A stretch of 64,000 nucleotides of DNA from Acephala macrosclerotiorum (Eukaryota; Ascomycota; Leotiomycetes; Helotiales; Mollisiaceae), in contig MU119357.1 of the NCBI GenBank assembly GCA_014904845.1, positions 1 through 64,000 of the forward strand, read 5' to 3'. This document shows positions 45,396 through 56,791 of this stretch, piece after piece; position 1 is the first letter of the stretch; the number at the start of each line of letters is the position of its first letter. A program made the translations under genes and the position numbers. A model generated the notes under the pieces. The model made no database searches. It was given only the letters and a program-made list of their open reading frames with translations, and was not told the origin of the DNA.

Positions 45396-48300
45396 TCAAT
45401 ACTCCCTAAACAACGCAATCGTATCAACAAACCCATCGAAATTCACAGAATAAGGCGCAATATCCACCCCACCAAGCGTAATCAGATTCGTCGTTCCCAC
45501 AGTACTATACCCATAAACCGCAACACTCGCCGCCGAATACGTATCCACGCTGAAGATCTTACTCTGACAAGTCTCCCCATTCCCCTGATCAGAACAATGA
45601 ACGTTATTGTTACTGAAGAAACTGTAAAGTCCCTGGCCGTAGATCGTAACATTGTGTGATTGAGTAACGTGCAATCCCCATCCTGATTGTCCAGTGACGA
45701 AAGTTGGGTCTGAATAGGCGGCGTTGGTAGGGAAAGGAACTGTTGCGTCGGGGTTGGGTTGATAGTATGCTGTTTCTGTTTGGATGAAGCCCATGACCAG
45801 GTCTCCCGTATTGGCAAGACTATACTGGTAGAGAGAATGATGCTCAACTGCAGTTCCGTAAAGCCAGTTGTTGCCTTCAACACTCTCGATCAAAAGACCG
45901 CGTCCTGCGTAGATGGTGATCTGTGTGAGCGCCGGATCCTCAACATCATGATCCGCAACCCAGAGCCACACATTCTCCATGTACAACCCTGTAGCGAAAG
46001 ACGTGACATGCATGCTCATAAACGCCGCTTCACATTGAGCAGGTACATTCGCGTTGGTAATAGTCGTTGCGTTCGTAACTGGACATTCAGCAAGCTGCAA
46101 ATTCGACCCAGCAAACCCTCCCACGCGCGTATGCACATCCCACATCCCGGCAGGAGTCGAGGAAGCGAGGTTCCATTCTATGAGGATGGCTCCTGCTTGT
46201 GCGCCTTGAGAGGAGACGATCATGTCCGACCATTCGATTGTGCCGACGTCTCCTGGTTTTCCCACCTGGATAACTGGTTTGGGGGCGGTTTTGTAGGCGA
46301 AGAAGGATCCGGAAGAGAGGATCACGGCGTAGGCTTCTCCAACGACTTTGATGCTGGGTGGGAAGTAGATGGTGGTTGTCACGAGGTAGTCTCCTGAGTC
46401 GAAATAGACAACTTGGCCTGTTGATGCGGCTTTGGTGAGGACTGCTTGGATGGCAGCTGAGTCGTCGGTTTTGCCGTTGCCAGTTGCACCTGCTGAGCGA
46501 ACGCTGAGGAAAGAGGAAGCTAAGAGGCTTTCGTACTGGGGCTTGGAACGGGAGTAGTAGTTGGTGCCAGAGAGAAGACTTGGTACACGAGCTGTTGGAG
46601 TGAACGGTCCCTGGAAGTTGACTGGACCAGTTGCTCCATACTTGTGTCCTTGTCCCCAAGCGGCGATGGTCGTTGATGCAGCAGATCCAGCAAGGAAAAC
46701 AGAGCTTCCAGAACCTTGGACAGTTGTTGTAACATTTGTCAGGCGCACGTTCTCGAGGATCAAGCTACCACCAGTGTCGGGGGCGTTATTTGTAAGTGTA
46801 TGAACAGTTGAGACACCAACAGGTGTATTGGTGATGTCGCTATCAATGACCACAATGGCGCCAACTGATTGGTTGCCACCGCTGACTGAAGTCATGTCGA
46901 TACCGATCTGGCAATTATTGATACTGAGGCCCTTGTATGTCCAACTCCAGTCGAACCCTTGGAAGATGGCCGTGGCGACATTATTGAAGGTAAGGTTTCG
47001 CATGGTGAATTGCCTGAATAGTTAGCAAGTGAAGAGAGATATCTCAGGCAGACTTACTGATTGGCAATGAACAATCCTTGGAAACCGCCATTGAAGATCA
47101 AATCCGTCATGAAGCCTCCAGATCCACCCTCGATGAAGATACCTTGGTGTTGATTGCCCGCAGCAGTAGACATCTTGAACACAATGTTCTGGAGAGAAGT
47201 GGCTTGTGCTGTAGGCCAATGGATGGCAGCGACCGAAATACTTCCCGGGATAGAAGTGAGATCGATAATGAAGTTGCGAATTTGTCTCCAGAATACATTT
47301 GTTGAACCATATCCAAGTGCACCTCCTGCCTGGTACTGGTTGCCATCAATGAGCCACCTCGTCGTGAATGCAGGGGCTGCCTTGATCGTAGGGATACAAC
47401 CTGGGAGCGGGTTTCCGATGATCTGAGTGTAGTAGTAATCGATGATACCAGGGTTCGAGACAAGATATGTGCCATTGGGGAAGTACACAACAGCTGGTGT
47501 GGTTGTAGATGATCCGCAAGACCCAGGAGCACATCTGTTTCCGCTTGAAATGGCGTTGTTGATGGCCACAGTATCATCAGTCGCTCCGTCACCCTTCGCG
47601 CCGAAGTCCTTCACGTTTCGGAACACTTGGTATGTGCCAGGAGCAGCGTTGAAAGGAGCGATGCCTTGATGTTTGATGCTTTCCATCCAGTATCCCGAAC
47701 ATACTGTCGGCGAGGGGGTTGCGGACGAGGTTGATGAGGAGGAAGTCGATGATGTCCTGCGAATGGTAAGCACGGTTCAAAGAGGGGCAGATCTGCGGAC
47801 TACTCACTTGCTTGATGTGCTGCTCGTCGAACTTTTGCTGGAGGTGGAGGAAGTGCTGCTATCATTTAGCCACCGAGAGCTTTTCCACGGGCTAGCAAAT
47901 CCACTTACGTGCTTGAACTTGTTGAGCTAGCCTTGCTGGAAGCCGATGACCTGCAATTGTTAGGTCATTTCGCGTAAACACTGTAGGGGGACTGCTTACG
48001 ATGATATGCTGCTGGTACTTGAAATCGAGCTGGATGATGACCTGAGAAGTATTAGTGCATGTAAAAAGACAAAGCATCGATCAACTGACTTAAAAGAGCT
48101 GCTCGAGCTGGACGAGCTAGATTTAGAGCTCGTGCTAGTGTTCGAACTTGATGAAGACGTCCTGCAAGGTCAGCTTAACCATTTCCACCAAGGCCAAAGA
48201 ATGTCCATCACGTACGTTGAAGAGCTGGAGCTAGATTTGCTGTTGCTCGATGTAGAACTGGAAGTCCTGTATCACTTAGGGGATTGTTCAATCGTTGGCA

Positions 48301-49315
48301 CAACGATGTTTGAGCACTTACGATGAACTGCTACTCGTTTGGGAACTTGATGAGCTCGTTTTGCTAGCAGAAGATGAAGATGAAGACGAAGATGTCCGGC
48401 TGCTAGAGAAAGGCCTGAGAATAATCAGCATGATGAAATGTTGGGAAGTGGGATTGCGACTCACTTGCTTGAGCTGCTGCTTGACAAAGAAGAGCTTGAT
48501 TGAGAACTTGAGCTGCTCAGGCTTGAGATCGTCTGACTTGAGGATACACTGCTCGTTGAGCTAGACTCCGAAGCAGATGAGGAACTACTCAGGCCCGAGC
48601 TTGAGAGACTCGAGGAAGATTGTGAGCTCGTGGGGCTGGTCTTCGAGAGGGAGCTGCTGCTCTTAACAGACGATGGACTCTGGCTGGTGACGATTCCCGA
48701 ACTCTTAGAAGACAGGCTGCTCGATGATTGCGAGTAGGAGTATCCAGACGAAGAGCTTCCAGAAGAAGTTGATAGACACGAGGACGTCCCAGTACTCGAG
48801 GAGACACTCCCAGTGGCCTTGCTACTCGACGCACCGGAATATGTGACGCTATAAGACTTGCTCTCTGAGCTCGAAGTCGAGATCGTCGAAGAATTGCCCC
48901 ACGTATATGTCTTGGAAGAGGAGACGCCGACCGAAGGACTCGTTGTCGGAACACTGCTGCTTCCACTTCCAGACTCCGAGACACTGTAACTCACGCTCTC
49001 AGATCCAGAGGTAGTTGAAAGACTCGATGTCGGAATCGTGCTAACACTTCCACTCTCCGACTTCGACACCGACTCAGAATACGAGTAACTCCCACTCTCC
49101 GTCGTCCCAGTCGTAACACATGTCGTCGCAACCGCCTTGCTAACCACCACCGTCACAAACTTAATATGCGTCTCCACCCCTTCACTCTCCGTCACACTCT
49201 TCGTCCCATTCCATTTCTGATGATGATGTTTGTGGTCATCCGTGCCATTGTAACCTGCTCTCACAGCAGCAATAAAGAGCGTAGAACCTGTAATGAGTGA
49301 CTTGCTGAAAAGCAT
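45396..49315 (-). CDS. GH55 exo-beta-1,3-glucanase with Ser-rich region
   Basis: GH55 enzymes hydrolyse beta-1,3-glucan with a twin right-handed beta-helix fold. Nine exons (48465-49315, 48322-48414, 48216-48266, 48090-48161, 48000-48041, 47909-47950, 47808-47855, 47058-47756, 45396-47013) sum to 1171 residues. The signal peptide is MLFSKSLITGSTLFIAAVRA. Residues about 60-410 are Ser/Thr-rich, likely O-glycosylated. The catalytic part starts at GYWMESIKHQG (about 415) with the first helix motif FGAKGDGATDDTVAINNAI; the second helix begins near residue 800 (AGATGNGKTDDSAAIQAVL). Typical GH55 enzymes have about 750-800 residues; the extra length is the serine region. All eight introns are 44-55 bp and in phase 2, and six mini-exons of 42-93 bp encode only serine-rich sequence. 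The upstream GTG-started extension was rejected in favour of the ATG with a signal peptide. Secreted or wall-bound, for wall remodelling or attack on other fungi. Confidence 0.9.
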
Positions 49316-50427
49316 CTTGAATAAATGAACGAAAGTACGAAGACCAAAAATCTTCACTGAGAAAGCGACAGCAACGAACTTCCCTGCCTTCTCACGATCT
49401 CGGGGTCTCGCCCAATTTTATTCCCAGCACACGATCAATTAGGCAGGCCGACCAAGGCACAGCACAAAACCTCATTCCCCGGAATAAACACCAATTCAGG
49501 AACCCAAGTTATCGTACCTGCATAAATCCCCTTGCACCTGCATATCCTTAATCCAACCTCAGCTTAATCCAGTCCTCCAGCCTTACGCCACAGGAACCGT
49601 CGGTCATATTTCCAGCGCCATCAGTGGTGGGAAATCGATGCCAATTTTGAAGCAAAGGATGCGTGCGGCCAATAGTGAAGTGGGAATGCTACTTAGACGT
49701 GGTGTGAGCGGGATGAGTGAGCCCGTCTTAGAGCAGGGAGTGAGGGCTGGATTGGGCTTGGGGAGGGTCGATAAATCGAATGCATTCCGATGATGATTCA
49801 AACTTCCAACATCAATCATTCTTCCAAAGTTCGTGCAGCAGGAACATCGTCACACAGCAGAACAGCACCGCGTTGTTTGGTCGTCGCCCTTCTCTCTTGT
49901 TCGCGGTGATGTTGATGAGATGAACACTTCATGCGAAAAAAGAGAAAAGCTCCCTTCCCGTCCCAACTCGGCAAGCTTTCCGAGCGCGCAGCAGCATCAC
50001 GAGAAAATAAAATTACATCGACCGCCGGCGCGAAGCACGAACAAATAGCCTAAAATGATCACGAATAAGCTTATTTTTGAGCTTTGGCCTGCCCCTGAAC
50101 GGATGATGAGGTGATGCTTGGCCAGTTGTTTGTGCAAGGAGAAGGGATTTGGTTTGCGGGGGATCTGCGAGATTGCCACGTTTAGGGATTCAGGAACTTG
50201 GATTTTGCATGGGTTGAGCACAGTATGAGGAGATAAATAGTGAAGGAAAAGGCATTGGTACATTTAATACTTGAATACACTGGGTCGAATCCATTCCCTC
50301 TCAATTTCACACTCCCATGGTACATTATCGCCGCTTGCAAACGCCAAAGCAAAACACGTAAACGCCCGATGCTCCATATGCTATGCCCTCGATGCCCAGA
50401 CCCGCAACACAACATTACGCGTTCCCT
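49316..50427. other. Intergenic between GH55 and SDR genes
   Basis: Contains the GH55 promoter and the 3' side of the SDR gene. No gene, RNA or clear repeat recognised. Confidence 0.4.
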
Positions 50428-51710
50428 TCAGATTGTGGCTCTACGTGGGTAAGTACGTGTTTTCTTCATCAGGTAATGCAGAGTGTAAATATTTCTAGGA
50501 TTTAGTAACCTACGTGTAGGCCAGGCAGCTCGTTTGGCATCCTTCGCAGCTTTAATGGCAGCAGCTTCAGCAATCGCCTCTTGCTCGCGATTGAGTCGCT
50601 CGCGTTCCGCCTTCTCTGCGCGTTCGATTGGGATTCGCTTTGCCGTCAGCTCTTTGAGTCCTGTCATGCCTGGCATGACCAAGTCCTTTTGAGAATGTCA
50701 GTGGCATCCGCTATCGTTGTATGGAGAGGTCGCTTACCCAGATTGTGTGCCAAGTGAAGGTATCCAGGAACCAGAGGGAGGTTGATTGTTTACCAGCAAA
50801 GAATTGGGCACTTGGATTGGAGGACGTGATGTGCCTGAAGACTTTCTCGGCATATGCTTGTTGACTGGACTGATGCTTCAGGGAAGTCTCGCCGGCAATC
50901 ATGCGTTCGATGATGTCCTTGCTGGGAGCATAAAGCGAATCATCAGCAATGATGCCTTTGATGTTGTTGTCATTCATGTTCGATTCAACACCACCGGTAA
51001 CGACCTGATCACCTTGTTAACATAGATATGTAGAGAGAACGGGGAGGTGGATGTACATTGATGACCTTGATGCCGAATGGAGCTAGCTCGAGTCGAAGGG
51101 TATCGGAGAGCATGCTCAAGGCTGCTTTGCTTGAGTTGTAGACACCGAGCCAGGGGACAGGGACGAATTGGGCGACAGAGGAGATGTTGACGATGCGGCC
51201 TTTCGCCTGAATGACTAATGGAGCAAATGCCTGCGTGACAGCGAGGACACCGAAGTAGTTGACATCGAATATCTTTCGTGCTTGTGCCATATCCGAATCC
51301 AATAACGGCATCGAGTAGCCTGCATGGTCAGCGGTAGATCGATTGACGACTATCCAGTGGACAAAAAGAAAATTACCTTTGCCAGCATTGTTGATGAGGA
51401 TATCAAGTTCGTCGCCGCCGCTCTTCTCCTTGAATAGTCTCAGACATTCATCAATAGAGTTCTGGTCCGTGACGTCGAGAGGCAATAAATGGAAGTCCGG
51501 GCCAAAACCTTGACTGCTAGCGACCACAGGATGGTAGTTATTCATGTCCCGAAGAGTTGCAAAGACCTGATAACGAACCCCATCCTTTGGCTGGTAATTT
51601 ATCCCCCTCCAGAATTTATTCACAAGTGCATTTCCGATCCCACCAACAGAACAGCCAGTGATGAGGACCGTCTTTCGGCGCTCAGGCCTCCCTTCCGACT
51701 TTCCCAACAT
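50428..51710 (-). CDS. Short-chain dehydrogenase/reductase (AYR1-like)
   Basis: A NADPH-dependent classical SDR; the closest-looking group is the fungal 1-acyl-dihydroxyacetone-phosphate reductase (AYR1) type of lipid bodies and ER, but the substrate is inferred. Four exons (51377-51710, 51057-51319, 50738-51004, 50428-50685) joined by introns of 57, 52 and 52 bp give 373 residues. Motifs: cofactor loop TGCSVGGIG at 18-26, NNAG at about 107-110, NISS with the catalytic Ser near 158, and YNSSK with catalytic Tyr172 and Lys176. After exon 2 the frame passes VVTGGVESN, the usual substrate-loop position, then a C-terminal KHQSSQQAYAEKV region. The last exon adds an Ala/Lys/Glu coiled-coil-like tail (EKAERERLNREQEAIAEAAA) longer than usual, so the 3' end of the model is less sure. 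Confidence 0.85.
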
Positions 51711-52342
51711 TGTGGCGACGATAGCGACTATTCTCAGGATTCGACTTGAAAGCGATCGACTTGCGACTCGAGAGCGACAGTTCTGCGACCTGGGGGCGGT
51801 CGTCTTGGCGTTGTAGTTGTTTGTCGTTGTCGAAGTTGTCGAGAGAAGGTTTAGCGACAGATCGTGACGGCGGAAGTTTCAGCCTTGTCTTAGATCAAAT
51901 GAATTGTGAAAATGAATCCGTGAACAAGCGGAGACGTGACATCTTATCGCAATGTCTCGCTGGGATGTGGGACATTCAGCTGCGTCCAGTCAGGTTCTGC
52001 ATATTTGACTGGGATGACAGGAGGGGAATCGGACATAAGATTCCCACGAACCGCAGGCACAAGAGACCGAACCATCTCCACATGCATCACGCCTACAATC
52101 GCAATCGCAACCGACAAGTCAAACCTCACATTCCCCAGCCCCAGCGCAAGCACAAACATGGCAATCTCAACTTCTATATGAAAGTCCATATACAAGCAGA
52201 CCACAATTTTTCCTGCATCAAGCACAAAAGCTGGCTGATAACACTGTTCCGGCAACTACTGGCAGCGGTCTTCTACCAGTTAGTCATGAACGCCCGCTGA
52301 TAAGGTCTAAGCTCATATTTCGCAGTAGTTCGTCTATCGCGT
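51711..52342. other. Intergenic upstream of SDR, unrecognised frames
   Basis: A 103-codon minus-strand frame (51944-52255) contains hydrophobic stretches (EIAMFVLALGLGNV, LSVAIAIVGVMHVEMV) and might be a membrane-protein exon. A 184-codon plus-strand frame overlaps it. Neither is recognised. Confidence 0.3.
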
Positions 52343-52636
52343 TTGGGTTACAAGTTGCTTGACGATGCACAGAGGCAGAATTGCCTGCCTCCCCCTCAAC
52401 AAAGGTGGAGTAGCTCTGGCGAAGCATTGGGTGGAGATATGGGCTACGGGTTGCTTGACGATGCACAGAGGCAGAATTGCCTGCCTCCCTCTCAACAGTG
52501 GAGTAGCTCTGGCGAAGCATTGGGTGGAGATATGGGCTACGAGCAGAATTGCCTGCCTAGCTCCGGTAAAGCACTGAGGTCCGAAGGCTTTAGCTACGGC
52601 ATGGGGTTCACTTTCACAAACGTCCCTTCATTTTAA
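52343..52636 (+). CDS. Tandem-repeat ORF, 31-32 residue units
   Basis: Two full in-frame units (MGY-LLDDAQRQNCLPP, then QWSSSGEALGGD) of 96 and 93 bp are followed by a shortened third unit, then a unique end GFSYGMGFTFTNVPSF. Unit lengths stay divisible by three and differences are mostly small, which favours coding. There is no ATG at the start: the frame is open upstream to 52304 and a plausible splice acceptor (TTTCGCAG) lies at 52325, so this may be the last exon of an unidentified gene. The opposite strand is also open across the repeat (52284-52520), so strand assignment is not secure. No known domain. Confidence 0.35.
   Translation: MGYKLLDDAQRQNCLPPPQQRWSSSGEALGGDMGYGLLDDAQRQNCLPPSQQWSSSGEALGGDMGYEQNCLPSSGKALRSEGFSYGMGFTFTNVPSF
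52349..52545. repeat. 93-96 bp tandem repeat, 2+ copies
   Basis: TTGCTTGACGATGCACAGAG marks the start of each full copy (52355 and 52451). The second copy lacks 3 bp in the CTCAACA region. A third partial copy begins GAGCAGAATTGCCTGCC. Confidence 0.85.
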
Positions 52637-52695
52637 TATTCAATTCAATCTACAAGAAAAGTTCTTCCCAGACCCAACTCAAATTTACGTGAACA

Positions 52696-53310
52696 CTACC
52701 AAAATATCGCCAATGCCCTTGCCGCGTTATTCTCCCCAAGCACATCACCAGGCCCAGGTTTGAGATAGATACCCTCACAATTCGACGGGCATGGGTATAA
52801 TTCAAGGATTTTTTCGTATGTCTTGCCGTCCATTAACAATTTCCCAAAGTAGAGAAATATATATTCTGGCGGCCGTTCAGATCCGAAAGAGAAATATACC
52901 CATTCTATTGCAGACCACGCTGGCAGAATCATATTCTTTGTGGATCGTTCTTCTACACTATGCTGTATGCTCTATTAGCAAAAAGCTGACGCAGTGCTTT
53001 TAATCGTAACATACCTCTGATTTCACCACTTTATTTTGGGCCTCCAAGTCCCCTGGACATGCTTTAATTCCATCCGCTATTCGTTCTCGCCGTGACATAA
53101 CGCCTACAACCGAATTTTTCGAGTTCTCCAGTATTTGCTGAATAGTACTGTATTCTAGGAATTGTCGGCGTTAATAAAATCTCACACGACCAGTTATTGG
53201 ACAAACGCACCTTCTCGACAGCTTGCGGAGAAGATCTCTTGGTATTAAAAAGTCTTTCAAGCCTGTTTCTTGCGCCCACAAGATGGAGTACTATTGTGCC
53301 AACTGGGTAG
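52696..53310 (-). pseudogene. Unrecognised protein gene with in-frame stops
   Basis: One minus-strand frame reads WAQETGLKDFLIPRDLLRKL, SRRCVCPITGRVRFY, then TAA near 53176, then RRQFLEYSTIQQILENSKNS, VVGVMSRRERIADGIK, and LEAQNKVVKSE. A 52 bp intron (52963-53014) joins in phase to HSVEERSTKNMILPAWSAIE and a conserved-looking end YPCPSNCEGIYLKPGPGDVL, ALAIFW. A TAG also lies just before YSILWAQETG. The regular residue pattern across two stops argues for a decayed gene rather than chance. A further open stretch (53625-53819, RWQIAPTISQEDVVLIPQRL) may belong to the same gene. The family is not recognised; alternative intron models could remove one stop. Confidence 0.4.
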
Positions 53311-54819
53311 ATAGCGTAATCTTTTGGCAAACGTGTAATCAGCCCAAAGGTCATGCCTTCTTAACCGGATGTCGTTGGCGAAGCTTCCGCACACGTAGTC
53401 TGTTGCGCTGCTCGATAGCTAAGCGTGGTTTCTTGAACAAAAAGAGCGCAAGGTCGAGTGGTGGTGCTGTGGATGATTATCGGATACGTCTCTGAAGAAA
53501 AAAGCGCATCCTTTAGGCTCTGTTGGCCGGGCGCGTGATCGCGCTAAAACTCGGCATCGTGACATCGCGAGAGATGGCTGCTGCTTCACGTTGGAAACAG
53601 CGACAACAAAAGGCGAAAGATCACTCAGCAAACAACATCGACGGTATGTATCCGATATAGGAGCTCACCAAGCGGCGCAGTCTTCGCAAACATTGGGATG
53701 CCTTGCACCTGCGCAAGGCGCTGTGGGATGAGTACAACATCTTCTTGAGAAATGGTAGGAGCAATTTGCCAACGCTTAGGAAAGGAAGAGTAATATTCTT
53801 TGTAAACAACTTCGCGCAACTTTGACGGATGATTGGAAAGCTGTACTGGGAAGTATACGATTCAACTGAAAATAAATGCAAAACAGAGCTGACTTTTAAT
53901 AGGAGGCTTCATTGATGTCCTTACGGTCTCGCAACCCTTTCGTATGAACGCCGACCTGACGTCACGAATAATTGTTCCAAACCAATTGTCACGAACTCAT
54001 CGAAGTTTTCAAGGTTTTCCTGTTTTCGAGATGCTTTAACATCTTAAACTAACGAACTAATGAAAAGTACTGAAATAGGCAAGGACATCGTCGTCTCACT
54101 TTTTGCTAACGGTCACGTGATAAATGCAAAATTTTCTCTCCTCCCAGACACCAGACGCTGACAATCACCACCTCCACTTCCAAAGGCTTGAAGCGAATCG
54201 AGCTCGACGGGTCATTTCAAGGAGACGATCATCAATCATGTCGATCGTTCACGATCGTGAGTTACAGGGCTCTTGAAATTGACACTCGCAACTCCCCTCA
54301 TTGGCATTCCTTTCACCTTCGTGTGGTACTCTTATGGCAGGCTTGAAAGACGCAGCAAGGCTGCACGGTGGAATTGGCACTGTCGATAGATTTTGATGGT
54401 TGCTTTCAGATTTTTGGATGGATTCCATCATTCTCGCGATTCCTTCTCGCAAAGTTATGTTCACATGCAATGCTGGCCTATTCGAGCCAATTCGGTCAGA
54501 TCTTCCGCATCGCGAGCGAAGTGAGGCTCCAAATCCACTTTTCGAGCCTGTCGCATTCAACCGGCTCTATCCTTTCATGCGCTGAGCAGCTTGTGCCTCT
54601 TTCATTGACAAGGGACCGCAGTAGCTTCTCTTTTTTTGATGTCGATATCCACATTCTGGCCCCCATCTTCTGCTATGAGTACGAGAGTCCTCCAACGGTT
54701 GGCTTGAAAGTGCGTGGTTCCGAAACCCATATTAGGGGACCCACGGCATTGGGATTCCCTTTTATCAAAGTTATCAGCCTCCTGTTTGCGTGAGATGTTT
54801 GCGACCTTGATGCATCAAA
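53311..54819. other. Intergenic; lectin promoter region at right
   Basis: Apart from the 53625-53819 minus-strand frame, no gene is supported. The 141-codon plus-strand frame at 54368-54793 lies directly upstream of the lectin ATG and looks like leader or promoter DNA. Confidence 0.35.
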
Positions 54820-56343
54820 ATGACTGATGCTAACTTCAGCACCTTGGAGGCCATCAATCCTGGGTTTGAGCCCTTTCGAAAGGAAAAGCCTCTACCTGCG
54901 GAGTCTGGGAAGCAGGTCATATCAGAGGATGGAGGAAAGCAGGTCGTGGTGCCTTATAGCGATATCGAGGTGAATGCGCAGCACCAACCGACACAAAAGA
55001 ACCTGGAGCCGCCAGTCGTTGAGAATGAGAGACCCCGACGAAGCCGAAAATGGTTATGGATAGGAGGTGCAGTGCTTCTGGTTGTGATTCTTGCGGCTGT
55101 TCTTGGTGGAGTTCTGGGATTGAGGCAGACCCAAAAATCGTCCTCTCCAGCCTCGACATCGACTGCAAACGCGACATCAAGCAACAATATCATCACTTCG
55201 CACAGGATTGCGGCCACCGCATACGGATCCAACAGTATCAACAACACTCGTGTCTACTATCTAGCCGATGATGGCGCATTGACTGAGGCTGCAAGCTCAA
55301 CGAGCAACACAACATGGGGGTTTACTAAACTTGGATATCCTGAGAAGAACGACAGTGTTCTGGCTGCTGCAGTCTCGCGTCCGAATTTTCCTCTAGTAAG
55401 ATTCCATCCAAAGACTGAGCGCATCTTCTGACAACCAGCAGGAAATCAGTGTTTACTACACCGATGAAAACTACCTGGTCCACGACCTCGTCTACAATTC
55501 GACAACCCACAAATGGGCTCAAGGGGCCATTTCCGCCGAGAACTACATCACACATCCAAACTCCAGCCTCACAGCGATGTACAATCAGTGCCAACTCTGT
55601 GCCAACACAACCATCGTGGCCTATCAAGATATCAACGGTTTCGTGCAAATCGCAAACTACACGTTGTTACAATGTCTTCCGGTCGGGTAGTAGAGGGAGA
55701 TGAATCAGTGGAATCGCCACCGGGTCAACAATCAGTGCAATTTCTGATAGAAAGAAGGGATGAATTCTTCTCAAGCTACGGAGCAAATACTGCCTTTAAA
55801 TACGCAACGGCGCTGCGCTAGTAAGTTTTGCCGAAGTCACCTGATCAAACTAACCCCTTACAACGTCTCCGGGCTGGACAACGACTCAACTTGGGGTCAA
55901 GACGATTGATGGAACAGGCCTGGCCTTGCACCCCTTCATGCGTGCAAATCAGTGGGATCAAATCAATCTCTATTATCAACAATCAACGCTAAACATCAGT
56001 CTCGCATGCCAGTTTCCCGGCAACTCCGGCACCTCTGGTAAGAGCTCCATGATACCCCTCACGAATAATTCTACTAACATATCTAGCAAACAACTACTGG
56101 TCCAATGCTTGCCAGACCTACGACATAGGTGTATCCGGCACACCACTCGCCGCAGCCTCAGCATATACAAACGTGACTACTGGCTACGAATCTTGGGTTC
56201 AGCTACTACAACTATCCGACACGGGAATCGAAGTCAATACTTGGTCCGGCAACATCAACGATTGGCTAGAACAAGACAACCATCCCTCGCCGATGGCAAA
56301 CTCGACCGTTAATGTCAAGACATATAGACGTTCCGGGCATTGA
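54820..56343 (+). pseudogene. Membrane-anchored fucose-specific lectin, LTR-interrupted
   Basis: Matches the fungal fucose-specific lectin family (a beta-propeller binding L-fucose glycans), in a form with an N-terminal anchor. Exons are 54820-55395, 55442-56037 (interrupted) and 56087-56343, with introns of 46 and 49 bp. A cytoplasmic N terminus (about 75 residues) and RRSRK precede a transmembrane segment (WLWIGGAVLLVVILAAVLGG). A Ser/Thr-rich stalk follows, then propeller blades: TRVYYLADDGALTEAA, ISVYYTDENYLVHDLVYN, WAQGAISAENY, DQINLYYQQSTLNISLA, GYESWVQLLQLSDTGIEVNT. In exon 2 the frame is broken after IANYT by a 198 bp TG...CA insert at 55665-55862 flanked by ACGT. Excluding insert and one ACGT, the frame continues to WTTTQLGVKTIDGTGLALHP and a 408-residue product with no other defect. 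Intact splice sites suggest the insertion is recent. Confidence 0.8.
55665..55862. mobile_element. Solo LTR, 198 bp, inserted in lectin exon
   Basis: Starts TGTTACAATG and ends ACCCCTTACA, with ACGT directly repeated on both sides (55661-55664 and 55863-55866). It contains a TTTAAATA box (about 55794), as expected of an LTR promoter. TG...CA ends plus a 4 bp duplication indicate a solo LTR from a family different from the AT-rich retroelement. Its composition is normal, so it escaped RIP-like mutation. Strand is not determined. Confidence 0.7.
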
Positions 56344-56791
56344 ACTTGGAAGGGGAAAATCTTATAATATAGAACCTTACGATCACGCGGATTCACTGGA
56401 GATGATGATCCAAATTTCCATGATCCAAGGTCCACAACGAGCAAGGATTTCGGGGCCGGTCAAGCAGACAGGAAACAGGTGATTTCAGTCACGTGCAAGC
56501 GCATTTTCCTCCTTTCATCCCTTCTTTTTGCTATTCTCGGAGGTTCAGTATATTGTTTTCGTGCTCTGTTTCATTTCAAGACTAGTGAATAGGCGAGGTC
56601 ACTCCATAATTAGGAGCTAGCCCCCAAGTGGTCGTTAGTTGGTCAAGTCAGTGCAGATCCCAATACCTCCTCCCACCATAACCACAAGTCTACGCTTCCA
56701 CTTTTTTTCTTCCAATATGCCAAATACTCAACACAAATACGAACGCAAACTCTTCTTCTACATCAACCAATCACACAAAAAAACAATACAA
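56344..56791. other. Intergenic after lectin gene
   Basis: Short spacer and probable promoter of the next plus-strand gene. An in-frame upstream ATG at 56717 would add 25 residues to that gene. Confidence 0.4.

Noticed and set aside
46087..46659. Long antisense ORFs opposite the GH55 gene (for example 190 and 212 codons)
   Set aside because: They are shadows of a strongly supported coding exon on the other strand.
54368..54793. 141-codon plus-strand ORF upstream of the lectin
   Set aside because: No recognisable domain, unusual residue pattern, and it lies in the expected promoter or leader of the lectin gene.
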